Source of the DNA: Halothiobacillus neapolitanus c2
GTDB taxonomy: Bacteria > Pseudomonadota > Gammaproteobacteria > Halothiobacillales > Halothiobacillaceae
Length of the DNA: 64,000 bases
Assembly: GCF_000024765.1 (NCBI RefSeq)
Contig: NC_013422.1
Span: 701,501 to 765,500, forward strand
Reading direction: 5' to 3'
The translations under genes were made by a program, and so were the position numbers. Shown here one piece after another: positions 52,249 through 61,243 of this stretch. Numbering within the stretch: the first letter of the stretch is position 1; each line of letters starts with the position of its first letter. The notes under the pieces were generated by a model. It made no database searches, was not told where the DNA came from, and saw nothing but the letters and a program-made list of their open reading frames with translations.

Positions 52249-52776
52249 TCAAGGATGGGGTTTCGTAATGTCATCAGCCAGCTCGCCCGATGATGATTGT
52301 TCTTTCTCTCCGAGCTCCCGTTTGTCTATGAACCAGAACACCACACCCAGCGAGAGAATGCCAGCGGAAAGAGCCAGAAGCATCATTGGCTGGACTTCTG
52401 TGAAATCCAGGATGATGAATTTTCGTGTCAAGGCCAACAGGGCAATGAGCACCACGATCTTGGTCTGAATGATGTGTTCGCGGCGTTCGATCACTTTGAT
52501 GATTGAGTGTTGAAATTCCATCGCGATCAACAAAGTCATTATGCTACCGAACAATGATTGGAAAACTTGATGACTCAATATGCGCTCGTGTTGAACGAAT
52601 AGGTTCGTCAGAACATCTCGAATGAGTTCCCACAGTGCCATCAGGATGATGATTGCAATCATCATTCCGAGCACGGTAGCGATGACCTGTTCGAACCGCT
52701 CGGCAAAATTCATGACCGACCAATATTTATGGATGTCGACCTGCCGGGGTTCCTTACGATGGCTGATCATGTTCAT
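52249..52776 (-). CDS. PsiE-like membrane protein
   Basis: 175 residues from the ATG at 52776; a TTG at 52794 would add six. Four hydrophobic helices, with FAERFEQVIATVLGMMIAIIILMALWELIRD as first helix and HSIIKVIERREHIIQTKIVVLIALLALTRKFIILD in the middle, the core of PsiE (phosphate-starvation-inducible). The C-terminus is Glu/Ser-rich. Function is unknown. Convergent with the DUF924 gene (51 nt apart). Confidence 0.8.
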   Translation of the reverse strand: MNMISHRKEPRQVDIHKYWSVMNFAERFEQVIATVLGMMIAIIILMALWELIRDVLTNLFVQHERILSHQVFQSLFGSIMTLLIAMEFQHSIIKVIERREHIIQTKIVVLIALLALTRKFIILDFTEVQPMMLLALSAGILSLGVVFWFIDKRELGEKEQSSSGELADDITKPHP

Positions 52777-52811
52777 GGTGTCTTCGATCCTCAAGAGCTC
52801 ATCTAAACCAT

Positions 52812-52938
52812 GGGTGCCTCGAAAAACCTACTGAACGCGGACATTCGTCTGCTTCGCATTAAGCTGGCGGCAGCCCGCTGTCCGATTGAGGCGTAACGCT
52901 GAGCTGGCGATAGCCCGTAACGGTTTTTCGAGGCACCC
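52812..52938. mobile_element. MITE with perfect 17-bp terminal inverted repeats
   Basis: GGGTGCCTCGAAAAACC at 52812-52828 and its exact reverse complement at 52922-52938 border 93 bp of non-coding DNA. CCAT occurs directly outside both ends (52808-52811 and 52939-52942), which looks like a 4-bp target duplication. The ends resemble those of the palindromic repeat copies A-E, but the interior differs, so both may use the same transposase family. No transposase gene is in the window. Confidence 0.8.
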
Positions 52939-52942
52939 CCAT

Positions 52943-53303
52943 GTTTAATTATTCGTGCACAAAAATTTAGGCCTTCTAAGCAGAAATTCAATAGCTACCG
53001 GATAACACAAATAAACGAATTCAATTGGTTGTGTTTCAGACCGCTGCAATACGATACTGGTGCTCGGCGCGAGTTGCGACCGCATCAGAATTGAGCAGGC
53101 GTTTATTTCCAGAGTGTCAACTGTTAGCCCTTTTGGTGTATTGGCAATCATTCCATCACGATCATGGTGCCATCGAGGAAAGTGTCCCAAGGTGGGGCCG
53201 TTGTCGTCAATGTGGTTGCCGTGCTGTTATGGCTGGTTCCGGATCGAGCGGGCGCTGGTAAGCCGTAAACCAATGGGTTCTGCGGACTGAAGCGGCGATG
53301 TCA
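52943..53303. other. Gap without a recognisable gene
   Basis: About 360 bp between the MITE and the YhiN-type gene. A short plus-strand frame near 53150-53260 encodes a hydrophobic end (VVVNVVAVLLWLVPDR), possibly the remains of a membrane protein, but no start or domain could be named. Nothing else was recognised. Confidence 0.45.
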
Positions 53304-54548
53304 TTAAACCACCTGCCCGGCAACCCAGCCCGATGACCATGCCCACTGAAAGTTATAGCCGCCCAGCCAACCGGTAACATCCACGACTTCCCCGATGAAG
53401 TACAGGCCTGGCATGTCTTTGGCTTCCATGCTGCTGGATGACAGGGCGCGCGTGTCCACGCCACCGAGGGTGACTTCCGCCTTGGCATAACCCAAGGTGC
53501 CGGAAGGCATGAGCTCCCAAGCCGCAAGCATTTCGCTCATGGCGGCAATGTCTTTGTTGCTGTGTTCAGCCATCGGTTTCGTCCAGCCTCTTGCGGCCGT
53601 CCAGTCCTGTGCGATGCGTTTGGGCCAGTAATCGCTTAAGCATTGCGCGAGGGTGCGCTTGCTTGATCTGTTTGCCTGTAGCCAAGTGGAAACGTCCAGA
53701 TCCGGCAGTAGATTCAGGCGGATGGGCTGCTTTTTTTCTGCCGAATAGTGTTGGCTTTGCCAGTAGCTCGATACCTGCAAAATGGCGGGGCCGGAGAGCC
53801 CGCGGTGGGTGAACAGCAGGTTTTCCCTGAAACGTATGTTTTGCATCGCCTTTTGCGTGTTTTTCTGCCCTTTGCCTGACGATGCGCTCGGACATTCGGC
53901 GATGACTTCAAGTGAGTTACCCGTGAATGCCTGTAATGGTTCGCCATCGGTCGGCGCTAGGGCGAGGGGGACCAGCGCAGCGTGGGGCGGAATAACCGGC
54001 AGGCCGAATTGTTCAGCCACGCGGTACCCGAACGGCGTTGCCCCGAGTTTGGGGATGGCCAGCCCGCCGGTGGCGATTACCAGCGATTGACTTGTGAAAG
54101 CGCCTTGATCGGTTTCAACCAGGAATCGCTCATCGGTCTTTTTCGTCAGGTGTGTGACGGCACAGGGATGCGCCCAAGTCACGTTACCTTGCGCGCATTC
54201 GGCCTTGAGCATGTCGATGATCTGGTTGGCGGAATCGTCGCAGAACAGTTGGCCGAGCGTTTTCTCGTGATAGGCGATGCCGTGGCGTTCGACCATCCGG
54301 ATGAAATCCTGCGCGCTGAATTGAGCCAGTGCGGAACGGACAAAATGCGGGTTCTGCGACAGAAAGTTTTCCGGTTTGACGTCCTTGTTCGTGAAGTTGC
54401 AGCGGCCACCGCCGGAGATGCGAATGCGCTCGCCAATTTTTGTAACATGATCAATCAGCAGAACGCGTCTACCCCGTTGGCCCGCCTGGGCCGCGCACAT
54501 CATGCCGGCGGCGCCCGCGCCGATCACGATTACATCGAATTCGGTCAT
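53304..54548 (-). CDS. HI0933/YhiN-type NAD(P)/FAD-dependent oxidoreductase
   Basis: 414 residues from the ATG at 54548, which overlaps the stop of the upstream gene (ATGA). The Rossmann FAD motif is VIVIGAGAAGMMCAAQAG. Further HI0933 segments: RIRISGGGRCNFTNKDV, VIATGGLAIPKLGATPFGY, FTHRGLSGPAILQVSSYW and the C-terminal FIGEVVDVTGWLGGYNFQWAWSSG. Members are flavoproteins of unresolved substrate. The gene seems cotranscribed with the two membrane-protein genes upstream. Confidence 0.92.
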   Translation of the reverse strand: MTEFDVIVIGAGAAGMMCAAQAGQRGRRVLLIDHVTKIGERIRISGGGRCNFTNKDVKPENFLSQNPHFVRSALAQFSAQDFIRMVERHGIAYHEKTLGQLFCDDSANQIIDMLKAECAQGNVTWAHPCAVTHLTKKTDERFLVETDQGAFTSQSLVIATGGLAIPKLGATPFGYRVAEQFGLPVIPPHAALVPLALAPTDGEPLQAFTGNSLEVIAECPSASSGKGQKNTQKAMQNIRFRENLLFTHRGLSGPAILQVSSYWQSQHYSAEKKQPIRLNLLPDLDVSTWLQANRSSKRTLAQCLSDYWPKRIAQDWTAARGWTKPMAEHSNKDIAAMSEMLAAWELMPSGTLGYAKAEVTLGGVDTRALSSSSMEAKDMPGLYFIGEVVDVTGWLGGYNFQWAWSSGWVAGQVV

Positions 54549-55102
54549 TTCTTGCGCGCAGAAATGAGTTGCTGGGCTAACAGCAGCAGCCACTCCGGAT
54601 GGGTTTTCAATGTTGTTTTAAGGGTGTGGAACACGATCGGCAACCCGCGTTCAGCCAGAATGCCAGCAGCCCCAGCGACGGCTATAGTTGCCCACGGGAA
54701 GCGGCGCGTGGTGTCGCGCACGACCGATAGCGGGTCGTTGACGGCATCCTTCCAGGATTGGCGAAAATGCTGTTTGGCTTCATCCAGTGAGCGAGGTGCG
54801 GATTGGTTTGCCATGATCGTTAGCCTGATCCGGTTAGCGCATGGCGCGCGATAGGCGATAAAGCCGAGCGTCCCTGCCAACAGCAGGCTCACGCCACCCA
54901 TGATCAAAGCGGCGAGCGCACTGCCTAACGCGGCGGCGAGCGCAAGGTAGCCCGCAGCCAGCAAAAAGCCCAGCGCCGTGAGGATCAGTGCCGAGGCCGT
55001 CAGCAGGAACACCAGACCGAAGCTGACGCGGCGGATGGCTTGCTTTAGCGCGCGCCCTTCTGCCTCAAGCAGTTCGAGCAGGGCAATGACGAACTCTGGC
55101 AT
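54545..55102 (-). CDS. YqjE-like membrane protein
   Basis: 185 residues. A start with LLELLEAEGRALKQAIRR leads into two long hydrophobic helices (about 25-50 and 55-85), the layout of YqjE and phage-holin superfamily III proteins. The C-terminal half (about 100-185) has a soluble segment and another hydrophobic stretch (WATIAVAGAAGILAE) resembling YqjK/ElaB-type tails. It follows the YqjD-like gene by 6 nt, as yqjE follows yqjD in E. coli. Confidence 0.75.
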   Translation of the reverse strand: MPEFVIALLELLEAEGRALKQAIRRVSFGLVFLLTASALILTALGFLLAAGYLALAAALGSALAALIMGGVSLLLAGTLGFIAYRAPCANRIRLTIMANQSAPRSLDEAKQHFRQSWKDAVNDPLSVVRDTTRRFPWATIAVAGAAGILAERGLPIVFHTLKTTLKTHPEWLLLLAQQLISARKK

Positions 55103-55108
55103 CTAATA

Positions 55109-55465
55109 TCAGTGTTTACTGAACAGTTTGGCGAGTACAAACCCGATGCCGAACGCGGTGAGCAGGCTGGCAACCGGATGCCGCTCGATGACTTGTTCTG
55201 CTTGATCGACAGTGGCTCGCGTTTTTTCGCTGACACCCTCTTTGGCCGCATCCACCCGCTGGTTCAAGGCATTAATTGCGTCATGCAGGGTATTGATGGC
55301 GTCTTGCCCGAGGGTTTCTGCCTTGGTTTGGCCGCGTGTTTTCATGGCAACTAACAGGTCGGCTAAATCGGCCTTGAGTTGATGCATGTCTTGCTTAATG
55401 GCGGCGAGTTCGTCGTTGCCGGTGGTGTTTGAAGTGTCTTCTGTGGTTTTAGGTGCGGTAGCCAT
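55109..55465 (-). CDS. DUF883 (ElaB/YqjD) family protein
   Basis: 118 residues. A coiled-coil N-terminal region (about 15-90, ELAAIKQDMHQLKADLADL then ALNQRVDAAKEGVSEK) ends with ERHPVASLLTAFGIGFVLAKLFSKH, a C-terminal tail anchor typical of YqjD/ElaB. E. coli homologues bind ribosomes at the inner membrane in stationary phase. It is the first gene of a likely three-gene operon ending with the flavoprotein. Confidence 0.88.
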   Translation of the reverse strand: MATAPKTTEDTSNTTGNDELAAIKQDMHQLKADLADLLVAMKTRGQTKAETLGQDAINTLHDAINALNQRVDAAKEGVSEKTRATVDQAEQVIERHPVASLLTAFGIGFVLAKLFSKH

Positions 55466-55556
55466 GATGCGATCTCCTTTGATGACAAGAGTTCATCCTA
55501 CACCGATTCGACCGCTATCGCTTTGCGAGTTCAACGGACGGGGCTGAGCGATTGAG

Positions 55557-56405
55557 TTAACAAGCCGGATCAAGTGATGCCTTGAGCAAATCCCGCACGT
55601 GATTAGTTTGCGGCCGAATGCCATGCCACAAATAGAAACTCTCGGCCGCTTGCTCGACCAGCATGCCCAGTCCATCGAGGGCGAATGCGCCCAAAGCCGC
55701 GCCCCATTGCATGAATACGGTGGGTTCACGGCCATAAGCCATGTCGTAGACGGTGGTGTTTGGGCCGATCAACGCGTCTGGCAGGGCAAGCTGTTCACCG
55801 GTCAGGCTGGCGGAGGTGGCGTTGATAATAAGATCAAACGGCTCGGCGGGCAGGGCATCCAATGCACAGCCACCAAGCTGCGTGTGCCCGCCAGACACAT
55901 CTTGAAAATCAGTCGCCAGTTGTTCGGCTGTGGCCACGCGGCGGTTGGCGATGAGCAACCGAGCCGGAATTTCGGCTAGCAGCGGCGCGAGCACGCCACG
56001 CGAGGCACCACCCGTGCCGAGCAGCAGGATTTTTTTGCCTTTGAGGGGAATCTGGTGGAACGCGAGGTCACGCAGCAAACCCACGCCATCGGTGTTGTCG
56101 CCCAGAATATCGGAAGACGAGGGATCTGTCGGAAAAATCAGCGTGTTGACGGCCCCCGCACGTTGTGCCCGTTCGCTCAGTGTATGGCACAAGGCAAAGG
56201 CTTCGCTCTTGAAGGGAACGGTCACGTTCAGCCCCAGCCCACCTTCGCTGCGAAAGTTTTCCACGGTGGCGACAAATCCATCCAAAGCCGCCAGAATCGC
56301 GGTGTAAGCCAGATCGATGCTGGTTTGTTCGGCAAAGGCGCGATGGATCAACGGCGACCGGCTGTGGGCGATGGGATTGCCAATCACCCCGTAACGTGCG
56401 GTCAT
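55557..56405 (-). CDS. aroE: Shikimate dehydrogenase
   Basis: 282 residues. Reduces 3-dehydroshikimate with NADPH in aromatic amino acid synthesis. Motifs: GNPIAHSRSPLIHRAF, LGLNVTVPFKSEAF (catalytic Lys), DNTDGVGLLRDL (catalytic Asp) and the NADP loop LLGTGGASRGVLAPL. The NADP loop is followed by ANRRVATAEQL, with the Arg that binds the 2'-phosphate. It starts 8 nt after rpiA and is probably cotranscribed with it. Confidence 0.96.
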   Translation of the reverse strand: MTARYGVIGNPIAHSRSPLIHRAFAEQTSIDLAYTAILAALDGFVATVENFRSEGGLGLNVTVPFKSEAFALCHTLSERAQRAGAVNTLIFPTDPSSSDILGDNTDGVGLLRDLAFHQIPLKGKKILLLGTGGASRGVLAPLLAEIPARLLIANRRVATAEQLATDFQDVSGGHTQLGGCALDALPAEPFDLIINATSASLTGEQLALPDALIGPNTTVYDMAYGREPTVFMQWGAALGAFALDGLGMLVEQAAESFYLWHGIRPQTNHVRDLLKASLDPAC

Positions 56406-56413
56406 CAGGCGGC

Positions 56414-57076
56414 TTAGATCGTGAGTGTGCGCACGCCTTCGGCGGCGGCAAGAATCAAGACATCGGCGGGGCGCAGGGCAAACAGACCGACGGTGACGAT
56501 GCCGGGGATGTTGTTGAGCTCGGCTTCGAGCTTGGCCGGTTCCATGATGTCCATGTTGTGGATATCCAGAATCTGGTTGCCGTTATCGGTGACAAATCCA
56601 TCACGATACACCGGCTGACCGCCACGCTTGACCAGCTCGCGCGCGACCATGCTGCGGGCCATGGGAATAACTTCGATCGGCAGCGGGAATTTACCGAGAC
56701 GCGGCACCAGCTTGGTTTCATCAGCCACGCAGACAAATTTTTTCGCCATGTGGGCAATGATCTTTTCGCGGGTCAACGCGCCGCCGCCGCCTTTGATGAG
56801 CTGTAAGTTGGCATTGGTTTCATCCGCACCGTCGATGTAGACAGGGATGTCGCCCACGCCATTGAGATCAAACACTTCGATGCCGTGTGCCCGCAAACGC
56901 TTGGTGCTGGCCTCGGAGCTGGAAACGGCGCCTTCGATTTTGTGTTTGATGGTGGCCAATTCATCGATAAAGAAATTCACAGTCGAACCCGTGCCAACCC
57001 CGACAATACTGCCGGTTTGTACGTACTGAAGCGCTGCTTTTGCAGCCTGTTGTTTGAGTTGGTCTTGTGGGGTCAT
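56414..57076 (-). CDS. rpiA: Ribose-5-phosphate isomerase A
   Basis: 220 residues from the ATG at 57076, with AAGGA 7 nt upstream. Interconverts ribose 5-phosphate and ribulose 5-phosphate. Motifs: [59 protein letters not shown], and the acidic CVADETKLV. It is divergent from ilvA across 273 bp, a common gammaproteobacterial arrangement. Confidence 0.97.
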   Translation of the reverse strand: MTPQDQLKQQAAKAALQYVQTGSIVGVGTGSTVNFFIDELATIKHKIEGAVSSSEASTKRLRAHGIEVFDLNGVGDIPVYIDGADETNANLQLIKGGGGALTREKIIAHMAKKFVCVADETKLVPRLGKFPLPIEVIPMARSMVARELVKRGGQPVYRDGFVTDNGNQILDIHNMDIMEPAKLEAELNNIPGIVTVGLFALRPADVLILAAAEGVRTLTI

Positions 57077-57349
57077 GCTGGATTCCTTATTGTTTCGATG
57101 GTCAATGCCATGGTTGATCGTCAAGACGCGCTATTTCGGTTTTCGGGTGTTAAATCTGGCGTGGCATTAGGGCTACAATCAGATAGATGCGGCGCTGGCG
57201 ATTATTGTCGGCCGTTATTCTGGCATGATAGGGCTTAAAGTGCATCATCTGCCTTGCTACTTCTTATAGGTACATCGTTTCGGCCTATCTTCTTAACCTG
57301 CCCATTTGACCCGCCTATTTAATTTACTCATTGATTTTAGGAGTTGGAT

Positions 57350-58873
57350 TTGTCCGCCTTACTTCAGGATTATCTTCATCGGATTTTGACCGCCCGCGTG
57401 TACGACGTGGCGAAAGACACGCCGTTGACGCCCGCAATTCTGCTTTCCGAGCGTCTGGATAATCGAATTTTGTTGAAGCGTGAGGACACGCAGCCGGTTT
57501 TCTCCTTCAAGCTGCGCGGCGCCTACAACATGATGCATCGGCTGATGAGCGAGGGCCGGTTGGCGCACGGTGTGATAACCGCCTCCGCCGGTAATCATGC
57601 TCAGGGCGTAGCCCTTGCGGCTCAGAAGTTGGGCGTGGCTGCCACCATTGTGATGCCGCTCACAACACCCGCCATCAAAGTCGATGCCGTGCGTCGGCGT
57701 GGCGCGAAGGCTGTCTTGCACGGCGATACCTTCGATGAGGCATTTGCTCATGCACAGCAGCTTACTCAGTCCGAAGGTTTGGCTTTTATCCCGCCTTATG
57801 ATCACCCGGATATCATTGCCGGGCAGGGCACCATCGGCGCGGAAATTCTGCGGCATCATCCCGACCCGATTCATGCGATTTTCGTTCCGGTCGGCGGCGG
57901 CGGCTTGATTGCGGGTATCGCGGTCTATGTGAAGATGCTGCGCCCGGAAATCCGGATCATCGGGGTTGAGCCCGACGATGCCGCCTGTCTGGCTGCGGCC
58001 ATGGCTGCAGGCGAGCGAGTTGTTCTGGATCAGGTCGGGTTGTTCGCCGATGGGGTCGCGGTTAAACAGGTAGGCGAATACCCCTTTGTTGTGGCGCAAG
58101 AAGCCGTTGATGAAGTGATCACCGTGGATACCGATGCGATGACCGCCGCCATCAAGGACATGTTTGACGATACGCGCAGCATCAATGAAGCCGCGGGGGC
58201 TTTGGCACTGGCCGGACTGAAGAAATACGTCAAGCAGCACGATCTGCATGGCGAGACACTGATCGCGATCGCTTCGGGCGCCAACATGAATTTCGACCGG
58301 TTGCGATTTGTGGCCGAACGGGCGGATATTGGCGAGCAGAAAGAAGCCCTTTTTGCGGTCACGATTCCGGAAAAACCGGGCAGCTTCCAGGTGTTCTGCG
58401 AACTGCTCGGCCGTCGGCAGATTACCGAATTCAACTACCGTTACGCGGATCAGGATCGTGCGCATATTTTTGTGGGCATCCGTCTGGATACGCCCTCGGA
58501 TCGGTCCGCCGTCTTCAATCGGCTGGTGCATGCCGATTATCCCGTGATCGACCTGACCGACAACGAAATGGCCAAATTGCATGCGCGGCATATGGTTGGC
58601 GGTCATGCGCACGGCATAAGCGATGAGCGTTTGTACCGCTTCGAGTTTCCCGAGCGCCCCGGCGCGCTGCTGCGCTTCCTGACCCATCTGGGCGCCCGCT
58701 GGAACATCAGTCTGTTCCATTACCGCAATCAAGGTGCAGATTACGGCCGTGTTCTGGTGGGTGTTCAAGTAGAGCAGAGCGCCATGGACGAGTTCATAAC
58801 GTACCTCGATGAGCTGAGCTATCCCTACTGGCCGGAAACCGATAATCCCGTTTACAACCTGTTTTTGGCTTGA
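57350..58873 (+). CDS. ilvA: Threonine deaminase (biosynthetic)
   Basis: 507 residues from the TTG at 57350, with AGGAG 6 nt upstream; the TTG at 57344 is too close to it. First step of isoleucine synthesis. PLP lysine in FSFKLRGAYNMM (near 56), ASAGNHAQGVA and VPVGGGGLIAGIA form the catalytic domain. Two ACT-like regulatory domains follow (about 330-410 and 425-505; PEKPGSFQVFCEL and PERPGALLRFL), which bind isoleucine and valine as in the E. coli enzyme. No leader peptide or attenuator was seen upstream. Confidence 0.96.
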   Translation: MSALLQDYLHRILTARVYDVAKDTPLTPAILLSERLDNRILLKREDTQPVFSFKLRGAYNMMHRLMSEGRLAHGVITASAGNHAQGVALAAQKLGVAATIVMPLTTPAIKVDAVRRRGAKAVLHGDTFDEAFAHAQQLTQSEGLAFIPPYDHPDIIAGQGTIGAEILRHHPDPIHAIFVPVGGGGLIAGIAVYVKMLRPEIRIIGVEPDDAACLAAAMAAGERVVLDQVGLFADGVAVKQVGEYPFVVAQEAVDEVITVDTDAMTAAIKDMFDDTRSINEAAGALALAGLKKYVKQHDLHGETLIAIASGANMNFDRLRFVAERADIGEQKEALFAVTIPEKPGSFQVFCELLGRRQITEFNYRYADQDRAHIFVGIRLDTPSDRSAVFNRLVHADYPVIDLTDNEMAKLHARHMVGGHAHGISDERLYRFEFPERPGALLRFLTHLGARWNISLFHYRNQGADYGRVLVGVQVEQSAMDEFITYLDELSYPYWPETDNPVYNLFLA

Positions 58874-58936
58874 TTCGTCTGATGTTCATCCCGGTTTTTC
58901 CCGACTTCCGGCTCAGAAAAAACTGTGCACAGTTTT

Positions 58937-59578
58937 TGTGGATAACCCCGTGCATCACCGTCTGATGACCATCAGCAAGCCCATGCCATCAATGGCTTGG
59001 CACTATTGATTAAAAAATGATCAGATATACGCACTGGCTTTAACCATGCATATAAACCTATGTTTTTATTTGATATAAATAAAAGCTCAGGTTGAGCCTG
59101 AACGCTCTTGTTCCGTATGGGCGTTCATGTTAGCCATTCGAATGTGCATCGTTCTGGTTTGTAATCCTGTGGATAACTTTGTGCACTAATTTGGTAGGTT
59201 GCTAGGTTTTACGGTTGAAATTGGTTTAACTCTTTGATTTTTAGGATGCCATTTTTCACGTCGATCCGAATGGGTGATTCGGACCAGGAAAAATCAAAAA
59301 AACAAGCACCCGATCGCTGTTTTTTTATCCACAAAACCTGTGGATGAACTTGTGGACTTTTTACGGGCATCTTGCCGGAGATACGTGAGATCAAACAGTT
59401 GTGGGATTGGTGAAAAAATAAGCAAAAAATTGCACCTGAAAAATGTACTTATTAACCAATTGATTTTCAAGATTATATTTTTTTAGATAAACGGCCGATT
59501 AGGGGCTTGAGTAAGCGCGGTCATTTTGCTAACGGACCCTTTTTCCAAAAAATCATGCCATGCGGATGATGTGGATAA
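58937..59578. other. DnaA-box cluster, candidate replication origin
   Basis: Four perfect DnaA boxes (TTATCCACA or its complement) lie at 58937-58945, 59168-59176, 59325-59333 and 59570-59578, plus a one-mismatch copy at 59339-59347. Two of the perfect copies plus many A/T runs lie around 59390-59490, which would unwind easily. The stretch 58874-59868 contains no gene and is clearly more AT-rich than its surroundings. Random expectation for a single perfect box in 640 bp is under 0.01. dnaA is not adjacent, so it may be oriC or a DnaA-titration site. Confidence 0.6.
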
Positions 59579-59608
59579 ACCCTTGTGATGCACTGAGATA
59601 TTTATTGA

Positions 59609-59719
59609 GGGCACTTCAAAATGCCTGTGATTCGTCGTTCCCGCAAAAGCGAGAACCCAGAAAAATCAAGGCGCTGGATTACCGCCTAGGCGAGAATGAC
59701 GGGTTTTTTCGAGATTCCC
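59609..59719 (-). repeat. Palindromic repeat, copy E (degenerate)
   Basis: Same orientation as copy B, with both hairpins recognisable but several substitutions (GCGAGAACC, ATTACCGCC and GCGAGAATG break the stems). The ends are GGGCACTTCAAAATGCCTG and, reversed, GGGAATCTCGAAAAAACCCG. It is probably the oldest copy here. Confidence 0.8.
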
Positions 59720-59868
59720 TTGAGATATTCAAGGAAGCTTTGAATAGCTCCACCTTGTCATTTTTCTCATGAGCAATCACTTTGACTATCGTTCATGGTG
59801 CTGCATCCCCAAGTGCTTCTGATTTGATCAGAGATTCCTGCACTTCACCTGCAAGGGGTTTGTGATGC

Positions 59869-60336
59869 TTACTCGGCGGTTAGATTTTCTCGAGCGAGTA
59901 TGCGCGTCCAGCTTTGTGCACTGATCGGCATGATGGATAGTCGATTTCCCCGTCGCACCAGCGGTAGATCTTCCAGTGTTTCGTCTTCTTTAAGTTCCTG
60001 CAAGGTGATGTTCCGCTTGGTATGGCGAACATACTGCACGTCAACTTGCACCCAACGCGGGTTTTCTGGCGTGGATTTCGGGTCGAAATAACGATGCTTG
60101 GGATCGAACTGAGTGGGATCGGGGTAGGGCGCGCTGATCACTTCCATGATACCGACAATGCCGGGTACCTTGACGTTGGAGTGGTAGAAAAAGACGAGAT
60201 CCCCGATTTTCATGGCATCGCGCATCATGTTGCGTGCCTGATAGTTGCGAATGCCGTACCAGCCTTCCACCTTTTGTTTTTCAAGATCGTCGATCGAGAA
60301 GACATCGGGTTCGCATTTCATCAGCCAGTGATTCAT
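59869..60336 (-). CDS. EVE domain protein
   Basis: 155 residues, one EVE/PUA-like domain. Typical segments: MNHWLMKCEPDVFSIDDLEK, GWYGIRNYQARNMMRDAMKIGDLVFFYHSN, VGIMEVISAPYPDPTQFDP and LSIMPISAQSW. EVE proteins bind modified cytosines in DNA or RNA; the substrate of this group (like human THYN1) is not known. AGGAAA precedes the ATG. It follows the 5-FCL gene by 17 nt and belongs to its operon. Confidence 0.93.
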   Translation of the reverse strand: MNHWLMKCEPDVFSIDDLEKQKVEGWYGIRNYQARNMMRDAMKIGDLVFFYHSNVKVPGIVGIMEVISAPYPDPTQFDPKHRYFDPKSTPENPRWVQVDVQYVRHTKRNITLQELKEDETLEDLPLVRRGNRLSIMPISAQSWTRILARENLTAE

Positions 60337-60353
60337 TCGGGTTTCCTCGTAGG

Positions 60354-60938
60354 TTAGCGGTTGGTTTTGATGATACCGCGATTAGTCACGATGTAATCGA
60401 GCGGCACATCCCAGGGGTCGGCTGGCACTTGTGCCATTTCCTGACAGTCGAAAGCAATGCCAATAAGCGTGGGCCGCGGACGACGCAGACCAACGAGGCT
60501 GCGGTCATAAAAACCCGCGCCCATGCCCAGCCGATTACCGCGACGATCGAAGCCGACAAGCGGCATCAAAATGACGTCCATCTGGGCGCTGCGAAGTATG
60601 GGCAGACGTTGGGATTCGAGAATACCAAAGCGGTTGCGGCGAGCGTTGATCGGTCGTTGGGCTTTGGTATTGAGTGTGAACGCGGGCCGAAAATCCAGAT
60701 GCAAATCCGAGCGGATCATGGGCAGCCAGATTTTGGACTCCACTCTGCGCATGAAGGGAAACAGATCGGGTTCACCGTCGAACGGCATGTAGGCAGCAAT
60801 CCGGCGCGCATGGCGTACCTGGGGAATCGCAGTAAGGAAACGCCTGATGCGTTGTTGCTGACGATCGCGACGGTAACCGGTTAAAGATTTTCTGGCTTGT
60901 CGAAGTTGACGTCGAAGTGATGTTTTGCTGGACTGCAT
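60354..60938 (-). CDS. 5-formyltetrahydrofolate cyclo-ligase
   Basis: 194 residues from the ATG at 60938. Converts 5-formyl-THF to 5,10-methenyl-THF with ATP. Motifs: KTSLRRQLRQARKSL at the N-terminus (Lys near 5), YMPFDGEPDLFPFM, ILMPLVGFDRRGNRLGMGAGFYDRSL with the phosphate loop, and the family's final YIVTNRGI. In E. coli the same gene (ygfA) is cotranscribed with 6S RNA, as here: the RNA ends 28 nt before the ATG. Confidence 0.95.
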   Translation of the reverse strand: MQSSKTSLRRQLRQARKSLTGYRRDRQQQRIRRFLTAIPQVRHARRIAAYMPFDGEPDLFPFMRRVESKIWLPMIRSDLHLDFRPAFTLNTKAQRPINARRNRFGILESQRLPILRSAQMDVILMPLVGFDRRGNRLGMGAGFYDRSLVGLRRPRPTLIGIAFDCQEMAQVPADPWDVPLDYIVTNRGIIKTNR

Positions 60939-60965
60939 GATTATGCAAGTACGTTGGTGTGGGGT

Positions 60966-61148
60966 GTCTTCAAAGACGCCGTTGGCGGCTCTTCGACCTT
61001 GAACCGGAGGTTCAAGCTGGGCGGCACGCAATGGATGTTAGGCTTTCCGACGCGGCGGACTTGCACACGACCCATTTGATGCGCCTCCCAATGTCGCAGA
61101 TTAAGGCTCAAGGGATTGAGAGCAACCTGACGCACGTCCGAGAAGACT
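60966..61148 (-). ncRNA. ssrS: 6S RNA
   Basis: About 183 nt. The ends pair: GTCTTC (61142-61147) with GAAGAC (60966-60971), and after an internal loop GACG with CGTC. The 3' part contains the 6S hallmark hairpin CTTGAACC-TCC-GGTTCAAG (60998-61016), as well as GAGCCTTAATCTGCGAC, close to the E. coli 6S segment. The gene lies in front of the 5-FCL gene, the usual gammaproteobacterial location. 6S RNA mimics an open promoter and binds the sigma-70 RNA polymerase holoenzyme. zapA, often upstream, is not here. Confidence 0.88.
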
Positions 61149-61154
61149 GAATTC

Positions 61155-61183
61155 ATCCTAGGCGCTCGAAAGGCATTAATCAA
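61155..61183 (-). promoter_or_regulatory. Promoter of 6S RNA
   Basis: On minus, TTGATT (61183-61178) and TAGGAT (61160-61155) are separated by 17 nt; the proposed 5' end of the RNA is 7 nt after the -10. Confidence 0.7.
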
Positions 61184-61243
61184 GTTCATTTGCGTTTAAG
61201 GGCAGCGGTGGTCTGGAACTTCCCGTCAGCGGGACGAAGCTGA

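Noticed and set aside
57077-57349. Attenuator or leader peptide before ilvA
   Set aside because: No short frame with Ile, Val or Leu codon runs and no strong terminator hairpin.
57359-58768. Open frame of 469 codons on minus inside ilvA
   Set aside because: Antisense shadow; ilvA motifs on plus are complete.
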